This document shows positions 11,833 to 26,300 of a stretch of 64,000 nt of DNA, piece by piece. Below the pieces are notes generated by a model, which saw nothing but the letters and a program-made list of their open reading frames with translations, made no database searches and was not told where the DNA came from. The translations under genes and the position numbers were made by a program. The stretch is taken from contig VZDJ01000034.1 of the NCBI GenBank assembly GCA_008694505.1, positions 584,327-648,326 on the forward strand, given 5' to 3'. The first letter of the stretch is position 1; each line of letters begins with the position of its first letter. This stretch comes from Cyanoderma ruficeps (lineage: Eukaryota; Chordata; Aves; Passeriformes; Timaliidae).

Positions 11833-13050
11833 GGCCGCCAGGCCCGCCGTTACCACGGCAACCGCCCGGCGCGCCGGCGCGCGGTAATGACGTCACGAGC
11901 GGCGCTCTGGCAGCCGCAGCGCCGCCATGGAGATAGAGGGTCCGCCAACGCCGGGCGGGGGCCGTGGGGATGCCGCAAAGCCGTGTTGGGCTGCGGGGGT
12001 GACACAAACTACCCCCCAAGAGAGACTGCGGGTCAGGGGAGGCGGGTCAGGTCCCGGCCCCACGGAGCTTTAGGGGAATAAACCCCATCCTTGGGAGTTT
12101 GGGGGAGGCGGGACAGGTCGCAGCTTCCTCGCCCCTTTATCCCCACCTCCACCCTGGGGTCTCGGGGAGGACCTCAAATTCCAGCCTCAGCGGTATCTGA
12201 GAGGGGATTAGCCCAAATCCCAGCCATCCCTTAGGATCCTGGCAGCTGGCCCCAAATCCTAATGCCTCCGGGCGTGGGATGGGGGAACATCCCCCGTACC
12301 CCCCCCCAACCTTGGTAGATGGGCAACCCAAATCTCACCCTCCTGCTAAGTTTTGGGGGGCAGTGGTCACACCAAAGCCTGTCCCCCCGTGGCTTGGGGA
12401 GGGTATCTCCCCAAATCCCAGCCATACAGCACCTTGGGGAAGGGATTAATTACAACCCCTCACTGGGCTGTGAGGCAGCAGCACCACGTGGCGCCCCCAC
12501 TGTGAGGGCTCATCCTCAGGACGCAGCCCCCAGCCCCCCTTTGCAGGGTCCTCTTCCCTCGCCCCAAGAAGGGCCATGGCAGGGTGGCAGATCCCTGCTG
12601 ACACCCCCACCCCCCCATCTCATCTCCTTACCATCGCTTATTCTGGGAAAGCAGCAAAAGGGGAATAAAAAAAATAGCAACTTTTTGTAAATTATTGATC
12701 TTCAGGCCCTTGGTGCTAATTTGGAGTAGGGAAGGAGGGTTCAGGCAAGTTCTGCTCTCCAGTGGGGTCCAAGGGGCCAAATCCCCATCACTGTTCCCCC
12801 GATGTGGGCGGCACAGCTTCCCCCCAGCTCTATATTTAAAATATCAAGTTGCCATGACTACCCGGAGCAGCTCTCCCCAGCCCTCGGTGCCGCAGGAAGG
12901 CACTGTGGACCCCGCAGCCCGCCCTCCTTGGCTTGCCTTTCGAGGGGTAAACGCAGTATAAACCCCCCAAACTGCCTCAGTGCCGAGCTTCACTCTCACT
13001 CTGTCGTCCGCCGGGGTCCGGGCGAGACACAGGCGCCGTCACACCACAGA
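11833..13050. other. MUL1 CpG-island promoter and intergenic region to FAM43B
   Basis: The first 250 bases upstream of MUL1 are CpG-rich with no TATA box, consistent with a housekeeping promoter. The rest (about 12080-13050) is G-rich filler with CCCCAAATCCCAGCC-type repeated words around 12200-12430. No coding sequence was recognised. Confidence 0.5.
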
Positions 13051-13064
13051 AAACACACATTAAT

Positions 13065-13070
13065 TTTATT
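13065..13070 (-). terminator. FAM43B: Poly(A) signal of FAM43B
   Basis: AATAAA on the minus strand, about 190 bases after the FAM43B stop codon. It implies a very short 3'UTR. Confidence 0.6.
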
Positions 13071-13261
13071 ACCATGGCCGCTGAGGAGGAGGCACGAGAA
13101 CAGGTTCATGTGCGGGGCCAGGGGAGGGGGTCCCTGGGGTGCAAACCCACCCCCACCACGGGTCTTCTGGCAAACGGAGCCGCTGTCTTGTCCACACCGA
13201 TCCCCGAGGAGGGTCCAGCACCGGCTTGGGAGGGCACCTCATGCCCGGTGACCGCCGGCGC

Positions 13262-14152
13262 TCAGCACACGGCGGGGCGCGGCCCGCGCAGGCTGCAGCC
13301 CCTCATGTCGCTGGCCAGCCGCAGCACGGCCGCTCGCTCGGGGTCCCCCAAGGGCGTCCCGGCGCCGAAGGCCTCCTCCTCCTCCTCCTCCAGGATGGAG
13401 CTGAGCCTTGGGGCGCAGCGGGCCCGCTCGGCCGGCGGGCGGTAGGGACACTTGGCGTTGAGCAGCCTGCGCAAGGGCACCAAGGGCACGATGGCGTCGC
13501 CCAGGAGCTGCTGCTGGACGTGGCGGAAATCGCTCTGTCTCTTGAGGCGCTTGAACTCGTTGAAGGCGGAGGCCGAGGTCTGGTAGAGGAGCAGGGCCAT
13601 GGCACGCGCCTTGTCGGCCTTGGAGACCAGCACGGCGTGGCAGCGCAGCACCACGGCCTTGTTCTTCACCTGGTGCCGGTACACCCAGGCGAACACCTTG
13701 GGGTGCCGGCGGTCGGCGGCGCAGTAGGTGATGCGGTGCAGCAGGTACGCGTGGCCCGGCCGGCGGGCCCCCTTCTCGCAGGGCGTCATGCGGATGCCGT
13801 GAGGGCCCAGCGTCAGCTTCATCTTGGCCCCGCCGGCGCCCGCCTCGCTCTTGGCCCAGATCTTGCCCACCGCCTCCTCGGTGCAGCCCTCGCCCTTGGC
13901 GTGCAGGGTGACGGCGTTGCCCAGGTACCGCACCGTGTACGTCGGGTCCTCCTTGTTCAGCTCCACTTTCTGGCGCTTCCCGCGGAAGACGCTGCCCAGG
14001 CGCTCCAGCGGGCACTCGGGCAGCAGGTCCGGGCAGGAGCGGAGGAAGCCGGCCAGCAGCGCCGCGTAGCTCAGCCCCGGCCCCAGGCTCTTGCCTTTGC
14101 ACTTACGGTCATTTTCCACCAGCACGAACTTGCTCCGGCGCCAGGGCAGCAT
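13262..14152 (-). CDS. FAM43B: FAM43B, PID/PTB-domain protein
   Basis: A single open frame of 296 residues (human about 329), matching the single-exon structure of this gene. It starts [19 protein letters not shown]. The conserved core includes [30 protein letters not shown] and HRITYC, followed by VFAWVYRHQ, the pattern of a phosphotyrosine-interaction (PID/PTB) domain across about residues 65-200. An acidic EEEEEE run follows RLSSIL near residue 250. The C-terminus is shorter than in human. The molecular role of FAM43B is poorly known; a growth-suppressive role has been reported for the mammalian protein. Codon usage is extremely GC-rich, which creates a long antisense open frame without homology. 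Confidence 0.95.
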   Translation of the reverse strand: MLPWRRSKFVLVENDRKCKGKSLGPGLSYAALLAGFLRSCPDLLPECPLERLGSVFRGKRQKVELNKEDPTYTVRYLGNAVTLHAKGEGCTEEAVGKIWAKSEAGAGGAKMKLTLGPHGIRMTPCEKGARRPGHAYLLHRITYCAADRRHPKVFAWVYRHQVKNKAVVLRCHAVLVSKADKARAMALLLYQTSASAFNEFKRLKRQSDFRHVQQQLLGDAIVPLVPLRRLLNAKCPYRPPAERARCAPRLSSILEEEEEEAFGAGTPLGDPERAAVLRLASDMRGCSLRGPRPAVC

Positions 14153-14540
14153 CTCGGCTCCGCTCCGCTAATCTCGGCCTCGCTCGCAAGCAGCGGGACC
14201 ACCCCCCCCACCCCCCCAAGCCCCGAAGCCGGTTTGGGGGGTGTCCCCGCACACCCCCACCCCCGCGCAGGGGGTGAAGCCCCTACCCCGGCAGCGGGAC
14301 GCGGCCGCCGTATCCGATCGGGCTGCCCACGGAGGATGCGGAGCCGAGGAGCCGCCGCGTTCCGGGTGCCGCCTGCGCCTGATGCTGCGGGAGCGACGGC
14401 GGCGGCGGCTGCGGGGACGCGGCTCTCCGTGGGCTGCTCCACCTCCCCGAGCACGCGGGGAGCCGCCGGTGAACGGCCCCCGCCAGCTCCGTGCGCGCTC
14501 GCTCCGTGCCCCGGCACGGATGGGAAGCCGGAGGGGAAAT
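14153..14540 (-). promoter_or_regulatory. FAM43B: FAM43B CpG-island promoter region
   Basis: CpG-dense sequence directly upstream of the FAM43B start, with GGCGGCGGCGG runs and no TATA box. The exact start site is not visible. Confidence 0.5.
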
Positions 14541-18583
<4,043 letters not shown>

Positions 18584-19277
18584 GCAGCACAGCCACCACC
18601 GGCCTTTGCCCTTAGGCACAGGGGACAATGGTTTCCCCCAATTTCCTCAGCCTTTAAGCAACTTTTTGGGAGCAATACAGTGGGAAATGTGTTTATACTG
18701 TTAAGTTGCCTGTTCCTCTGACTCATCTTCTGATTCAGTGTTGATTCGAAGACTCCAGCTCCACCTTGCCCTGAGGAAATGGCAAAATCAAATTGTAGAA
18801 ATTCCCTGTTATTAGGAAAAAAAGCGTCCAGACATCCCTGTAGGCAAGGGAGGACATGGGTTTGATGCACAGCTCAAACAAGCTTTGGTACAGAAACCAC
18901 TCCTGAATAATGCAAAATCATTGCTTGGGAAAGTGCTGGCTCCTTCAGCTCTAAAAAGCAGCGAAAGCAAGAAGGAAAAGGTCCTTCAGCCCCAGAAGTA
19001 ATTAGTGAGCCAATCCAGATTAGGTAGATTGCTGGAACAGGATGGTTATCACCCTGAGCGTGTCCTTTGCTCATTTCTCTCCAGTTTGTTTTCCTTGTTT
19101 TTATTCTCTTTGGGGTGAAGAAGAGGACAAGAAGTTTTTGAGAACTTCTGGAGGGTTTTGTGCTTCCAGGGTAATGCCATTTGCTGATCGTACTATTGAT
19201 TTATAATACAATGACAAATGAATTTGTTACATTTCCCAACCAGCGCTGGGTTGAGCATTTCTGTCATGCCCAAGTGA

Positions 19278-19283
19278 AATAAA
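19278..19283 (+). terminator. CDA: Poly(A) signal of CDA
   Basis: AATAAA lies 695 bases after the CDA stop and immediately before a CR1 element, so it probably marks the end of the CDA transcript. Confidence 0.6.
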
Positions 19284-19344
19284 AGCAGTTCTGGTTTATC
19301 TCCTTTGTAGCAAGTGATGAAACACAGGGAGTGGGTCTCGGGGC

Positions 19345-19770
19345 TGTCCTGCAGCCCAGGCAGGGCTGGGGGGTGCTGGATGTGACCTGGGAACCTCATG
19401 AGGTTCAACAAAGCCAAGTGCAGGTGCTGCACCTGTGTCAGGGCATCCCCCAGTATCCATACTGGCTGGAAGATGGAGAACACCCCTGCTGGGAAGGACT
19501 TGGAGATGCTGGTGGATGAGAGGCTGGATGTGCCTTGGTTGTGGGGCTGATTACACAGGATAGGCAGCAGGGGAGGGAGGGATTCTGGCACAGGGTGCCC
19601 AGAGAAGCTGTGCTGCTCCATCCCTGGAAGTGTCCAAGGCCAGGTTTGGATGGGGCTTGGAGCAAGCTGGGATAGTGGAAGGTGTCCCTGCTCATGGCAG
19701 GAGGTGGAACAAGATGGGCTTTGAGGTCCCCTCTGGCCCAAATCAGTCTGTGATTCTGTCATTTGATGAT
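19345..19770 (+). mobile_element. CR1 LINE 3' fragment downstream of CDA
   Basis: It contains CR1 signature text in order: CTCATGAGGTTCAACAAAGCCAAGTGCAGG, a degraded middle, GGAAGTGTCCAAGGCCAGG, GGATGGGGCTTGGAGCAA, and a 3' end GAGGTCCCCTCTGG followed by GTGATTCTGTC. Plus orientation. Confidence 0.85.
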
Positions 19771-19849
19771 TCCACACACTGGGCTGTGCCCTGGCTGTTC
19801 CCAGGGCAGTGCTCTACTCCATGCCAAGGCACTCCCAGCTGTGTCCTCC

Positions 19850-20180
19850 ATGCCCTGCATTGCACAAGCCTTTACCTTGGCTGCATCCTGCCCTGTGCCC
19901 TGTTCCATGACCCATCCCATGCCCTGCTTGATGCCCCACTCCATGTCCCCTTCCATATCCTGCTTCATGCCTTGCTACATGTTCCATTCCATGCTCCTTC
20001 TACGTCCCACTCCATGTCTCACTCCATGTCCCCTCCCATGCCCAGTTTAGTATCCCACTCCAGGCCTGTTCCATGGCTTGCTCTATGGCCCATTCCATGC
20101 CCCACTGCCCGCCCATCTCCATGCCCCATTCCATGCCCATTTCCAGGCCCCGTGCCCCATTCCCTGCCCCACTCCACTCC
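19850..20180 (+). repeat. CCATGCCC-type simple tandem repeat upstream of PINK1
   Basis: A degenerate short-period array of CCATGCCCCATT, CCATGTCCC and CCATGCCTTG words over about 330 bases. The repeated ATG words create several spurious plus-strand ORFs that run into PINK1 exon 1. Confidence 0.7.
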
Positions 20181-20220
20181 CCTCTCCCTTCCCATTCCTG
20201 CTCCGTGCCCGTCCCGACCC

Positions 20221-20360
20221 GGGGGCGTGGCCTCGCGGTCCCATGGGTGTGGCCTCGTGCCCCGTGGGCGTGGCCTAGCGGTCCCGTGGGCGTGTTTCTG
20301 GGCGGGGCCTCTCCCCATTGGCCCGCTCTCGGCCGCGCCCCCCTCCCTGACGCGGCGGCC
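20221..20360 (+). promoter_or_regulatory. PINK1: PINK1 proximal promoter with repeated GC/CACCC boxes
   Basis: Three tandem copies of GGGCGTGGCCT(C/A)GCGGTCCC-like text (about 20222-20300) give repeated KLF/SP-type GGCGTGGC boxes. They are followed by GGGCGGGGCC (20300-20309) and an inverted CCAAT box (ATTGG at 20317-20321), about 40 bp before the start codon. There is no TATA box. The factors named are inference from motif shape only. Confidence 0.5.
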
Positions 20361-23300
20361 ATGGCGGTGCGGCTGTTGCTGGCGCGGGCCCTGCGGCTCC
20401 TCCCGCGGTGCCGCCCTCCGTGCGCCCCCCGCGCCCCCCGCTCCGACCCCCGCCCCGGCTCCCTCTCCGGCTCCGCGCCCTCCGCGCCGCCCGCGCCATG
20501 GCGGCCCTGGCTGGCCTGGCTGCCGGCCGCCCGCCGCCTCTTCCTGCGCGGCTCGGCGGGCGGGCTGGCGGCCGTGGCGCGGAGAGGCCGCGGCGGCGTG
20601 TGCCTGGCTCTGGCCATGGCGCTGGGCCTGGTGGAGCCGCGCCTGGAGGAGCAGCGCCGGGCTGAGGCGGCGTGTCGTCACATCCAGGTGGGAAGCGACC
20701 CGGAGATCCCGGCGCCTCTGTAAGGGGGACGGGGGGACGTTGCTGGTGGGGAGACCTTCAGTCAGCCCCCCCACCCCCCCAAAAAAGGGCACAGGGGGTC
20801 GTAGCCCTCAGACATCCTTCATGAAAGAGGGTGGTCCTTGATGTGTGGAGCCCCTTGAACGCCCCTCCATGAACGTCACAGAGTGTCAGTGCTGTGGGCA
20901 GCCACTTAGACACGCCTCCCCATGAAGGGAAGGGGGTTTCTGCCTTTGGGGAGTCCCTCAGACAGCCCCCATTAAGGGTAGTGGGGGGTCATTGCTCTGG
21001 AGAAGCCGTTAGACTGCATCCATAAAGGGAAGGGGGATTCTTGTGAGGAACCCCTCAGATGTCCCTTCTCAAGGGGAGGGGAGGGGTCACTGCTGTGGGG
21101 AGTCCCCCAGACCCCCTTGGTGAAGGGGAGGGGTGTGGAGCCCCTCAGATACTCCTTAAAAAGGGAAGGGGGATCCCTACTGTGGGGAGCCCCCCAGACA
21201 CCTCCCCATCTCTCCCCAAGGAAGGTGGGGAGGTGCTGCAATGAGCATCCCTCAGGCACCTCCCCAAAAATGGGAACTGCTGGGAGCAGCCCCACAGGCA
21301 CCTCTTTCTCCCCAAAAATGGGGTCCTGGAAAGCTTGCTCAGCAGCCCCTCATCACCCTAAAGCAGGTACTTTAAAAAGCAGGGGACCCTCACTCCCTAC
21401 CCCCCCACAGAGGGAGGGATTGGGGCCCTGGTGGTGGGGGTCTCGTGTCCCAGGACACTGATGTTGATCCCCAGGTCCATCCCCTCTGCCTGAGGCGGAG
21501 GGGGACTCTGTGCTGCTGGGCCAGGCCGTGCTGGCAGGGCACAGGGGACGGATGGTGCTGAACATATTTCCTGGGTAAAAATAGACCTTTGGTGCTCAGA
21601 GCCAGCTGTCACCTGCTCCACTGACCGGCAGACACGTTCCATGAAGTTTCTCAGGATGCTTTCTCCTCTCTGTCCTCACTGGGTTGTTCCATTTGGTGTC
21701 TTTGGGTCTGATGACACATCCCCAGAGTGTCACCAGTGCTCTGGGGCTGCAGCTCACAGAGAAGGCCACTTGTTTGTACCAGTCCAGGTGACAGCTGGGG
21801 CACCACCAGGCCTGTAGTATCATGAGCTGTGATGAAACTCTAGAACAGCCTCCTGTGTGTTGTTTTCCTACATCTCTTGATTTCCTCTCCCAGCTCCCTC
21901 CCATCATGGATTCACTCTTCCTCAAACTAACCAGCCCTCACAGTCAACTGCCACAAAAAGCCGTTGTTTTTCCTGTTGCTGCTTTTAAGTGGACTTTCTT
22001 TTAAATGCTGTTTGCCTGATTTATTTATGGAGAGGGAGAAAAGTGTAATAATGCATCTGTTTTCAGAAGTGTTCAGTTAAACTTTCCTTTACACAGCCAC
22101 AGAATCATGGAATGCTTTGGGCTGGAAGGGATTTTAAGGCCCATCTTGTTCCATCCCTGCCATGGACAGGGACACTTCCCACTATCCCAGGTTGCTCCAA
22201 GCCCTTTCCAACCTGTCCTTGTTTCCAGGGATGGGGCAGCCACAGTTTCTCTGGGTAAAATATATTTATATTCTAGATTGGCAAATGACTCCCCCTCCTG
22301 GTTCCTCTTCTTCCCTCGAAAGGGGCACCTTTAGAAAAGACTGGTTTAGGGGTAAATTGTATCAGACAAAAATACATGGCCTGCAGATGATCTTCCATGT
22401 GGTTACAGTGGTTTGAGCCTAATGGTTAGAGTCTGAGACTTCCATGTTGGAGCACCCACTGGGACTTGAAACACCGAGTTCTCCTTCGCTGGGATAACTG
22501 AGCAGGTTTTTCTGTTCATATTCCTTTCAGACCGTGTTTGTTGGGAAGAACAAGCCACAGAAGGATCCCCTGAGCTCCTCCCGCTGGCAGGGCTTCAAGC
22601 TGGAGGAATATCTCATCGGCCAACCCATCGGGAAGGGCTGCAGTGCTGCTGTGTATGAAGCAGCTATTCCCTTCTGTCCCGGTCCTCGGGATCGCGTGGA
22701 GAGCAGCCATCTCCCAGCCGTGCAGCAGGACCCTGCCTCAGCTTCCCAGGGGGCTGAAGAGGAGCCTGTAGTGAAGCACCAACCCCAAGGGGCTTTTCCC
22801 TTAGCTATCAAAATGATGTGGAACATCTCGGTAAGGAGTCGGCGCTGAATCCCCCGTGTCTGTTGCTGGGGAATTCCGGCTGGAGTGTTTAATGCTGAAG
22901 TGTTGAAAGCGCTAATTATGGAGTGCAGGATGAGTGTGTCACAACAGAGCTATTGGTAGGTGACACTGGAGATGTGGAGTGTTAGTGAAGAGTCCCACAG
23001 TGAGGTAATTAGCATTCATCATCCTCTGGAATCGGCACTGAGAGCTGCTGCTGGAGCTCTTGGGTAGGGAGGTGATGTTTTGGGAAGAAAAGGTTTTCTT
23101 AGAGGCTGGCTCTATTGGAAAGGTCTAAGAAGGGGAAAATCACTGCTGCCAGTGATTCAGGAATTGGTGTCCTGTCAGTGTCAGGACAGAGGTGGGTTTT
23201 CTTCCTGGAGAGTCCGTGGTCTCAGGGTGCACAGTGACCTGCCTGCTGTGTCCCCTTGCTGTGAGGTGACTGTCCAAGATCTGCTCCCGTGTTTCCCAGC

Positions 23301-26300
23301 CCGGGTGACTGGTGATCCAGTTCCTCAATGTGGCTCTTCCACGTTTAAAAAAACCCATGTGGCTTTCCCCATTGATGTGACAAGTGAATATTTCAAGAGA
23401 ATCTTCCAAAATGCCAGGATCTGAAATCCCTTGGACTCCAGAAGTACCCTAGCATTTTGCTGTGGGCTCTTCCACTTGGGTTTGGAAGTTGAAAGTGAGG
23501 GCTAAGGTGTAGTTTGGATTGCTGACCATCAAGGATGCATTCAAAGTGACAAATAGATTTCTTTCTGCTAATGAAGGCCTTGTGGCCTCCCTCGGTGAGT
23601 TAATTAGGTAGTTAATTGCCTTCCTTGATTTTCAAGGGAGGGAAGTCCTGGAACCTGGTCTCAGTCGGTCCAGCTCCAGCCGCAGTGCCAACATCAGGAT
23701 TATCCGCTTTCAGCTCGCGTGGGGGCCGGGTGATTTTGGAGCTGAACCCAACGTGAGGTGTGGTTGTTGTTGCAGGCTGGTTCCTCCAGTGAAGCCATCC
23801 TCGATGCCATGGGCCGAGAGCTCGTCCCAGCCACGGGCCTTGCCCTGTCCGGGGAATATGGAGCCGTCTCTGGCCGCAGGTATGGAGCTGGCAACGTGCT
23901 CATTGGACCCCCTCGTTAATTTTGCAGCAATTTGCACTGTTAAGAAGGTGGACAGGGCTTTCTAGAATAGCTGCTGAAAGCAGGTAAACCTGGGGATTAA
24001 GTTTGTTGGCATGCAGGGAGTTGCGTTGCTAAACTCTCTGGTCCAGAGGGGGTTGGAAGGGTGCACCAATAATTTGGGAGCATTTGGGGTCCCGCCAGGG
24101 TCTGGTGGGTGTCTGTGGCTGTGTCTTAGCTTCCCTGTGTTGAAATGTGATGGCATTTGCTGAGCCACCGGTTAAACACCATTTAAATTTGTATTGTGAT
24201 GCTTTTTAATTGCATCACTGCAATCAGTAACAGTTTGAGTGTATTAAACGTCAGATTATTTCAGTGTAATACAATTTGACTCTGAGGTTGAAGAACTGGT
24301 TTGGTGTAAAAGGGGTGATGGACAGGAAGGTTGAAACTGTTTTTAGTTTAGGAAAACTGCAGAGAAGGAAAATGGGAATTACTCAGTTCCTACTCTTTGA
24401 CCTGAGTGGGAAGTAAGTGAACAGCATGAAGGTGGAAAATCTCATGGAAACTTCTAAATTACCTCAAGTTAGCTATCTTTTTGTTCAGAAATGCATCTTC
24501 TTGTTCCATTTGAAACAATGGAGTCCACAGCCCAGATTGCCTGATTTAAATTTCAAATTCATCCCTGCTGCCAATACAAATGAATAATGAATGCTGTGCC
24601 TGTGGCTGGCTGGGAATGCAGTAGAGCAGCCAAAGGGATATTTGACATTCAGGGGATGAGAGATCTGTGTTGCAGACAAATAGGTAACCTGCTTTTCAGG
24701 GTAGGGAGAGCTTCCTGCCTGTGCCATAAAATAGAGGGTCTAAATTGGTACTCCCAGCGTGAAGTTGACCTTTATTATATGTCTCACAAAGTAATTGCAA
24801 TTGGGTGTTATTCTCTAGAGCTGCTGTAGCTTTTTTTGAATGGAGGAGCAGCCTGTGCCTGGCTGTGCCTTGGTTAGCAGCATGGAAGGGTTAGTGAGGC
24901 TTGAGTAAAATGAAAGCTGCGTGTTATATGTGAGGATTTTTATCAAAGCTTTGTTTGTAGTGCAGGTAAAGCACCTTATTTCCTGTTTGGCCATTGTGCA
25001 TAGGGAAATCCAGTTACAGCAGAGGCCCTGTGAGGCCTTGATTGGCTGAGTTTGCTCTGGGAGGCACCGGGGTGGATTCTGAGCTCTGGAGAAGGTGCTG
25101 GGAGATGCCTGTTGCTGCACTGGGTCCCTACAGACTGCAGGTGCTCTGGGAGGCACCAGGGTGGATTCTGAGCTCTGGAGAAGGTGCTGAGAGATGCCTG
25201 TTGCTGCAGTGGGTCCCTACAGACTGCAGGTGCTNGCTGGGAGATGCCTGTTGCTGCAGTGGGTCCCTACAGACTGCAGGTGCTCTGCATCCACCTGGGA
25301 AACACTGGGCTGAGATGCTGGCTGGGAAATGGGCCATGAAACTGCTGCCCATGTTCTTGCTCAGTGAATGGATTCCAGGAAGTGTCTGACTATTTGCTTA
25401 ACGTGCAGTCCTGTAAATCCACCCTGTGCAGCTTTAATCTCCCTCTGATGAGGCTTCCAGTGCAGAGCAAACGTGTTTGCTCACAGCTGGGGAACCCTGT
25501 GGTGTGGAGGACAGGCCATAATAATGAAAAGCAATTCCAGCAATAACAGCAGTGTGCCTGTGATCCATCAGAACCAACTGAGGGATTCATGCAATTTCTG
25601 GTGTCTCTCCTCTGCACAGAAAACCTGTCTCTGGGAGGAAGAAGCTGCAGCCTCATCCGAATATAATCCAGGTGATCCGAGCGTTCACGTCCTCTGTCCC
25701 TTTGCTGCCTGGAGCCTTTGCTGACTATCCTGATGTCCTTCCATTGAGCCTGAACCCCAGAGGGATTGGTCACAGCCGCACACTCTTCTTGGTGATGAAG
25801 AAGTAGGTGGAGAGAAGCTGGTTAACGTGACTTGGGTGCTCTGTCCCTGCAAAGCTTGGCTCTGGGCTGCTGCCAAAGAGCAGAGTATGCTCTTGGAAAC
25901 GCCTCCCAGGACCTGTTCCAAGTCCTTGAGGTTCTGACTGTGCTTCCACAATGAAGACAAACTGTTCTTTTTAATAATTACCCCAAATTAAAGTGAGAAA
26001 TGTGGAGTTTGTCCCCATTTGTCTGCCCTTCTAAGCCTGAACTTCACCCCTAGTCTGAGCACACTGCTAGAGATGGAGTAGAATCAGTAATGAGATCAGC
26101 CAACACTGAGATTGAACTGCCAGTGATAAGCCTCCAGGATACTAATTCCCATTTTTTTTTCCTTGTTCTGCCTAGTTACCCCTGCACGCTGCACCAGTAT
26201 CTGCAGGAGAACACTCCAGATGTTCGCCTCTCCACAGTGATGATTCTGCAGCTCTTGGAAGGTGTGGACCACCTTGTTCGACATGGGATAGCACACAGAG

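Noticed and set aside
20073..20360. Upstream in-frame ATG for PINK1
   Set aside because: It would add 96 residues encoded by simple repeat and promoter sequence; the start at 20361 gives the MAVR start seen in the family.
19630..20841. 403-codon plus-strand frame ending in PINK1 exon 1 region
   Set aside because: It runs through CR1, CCATGCCC repeats and the promoter in a frame different from PINK1.
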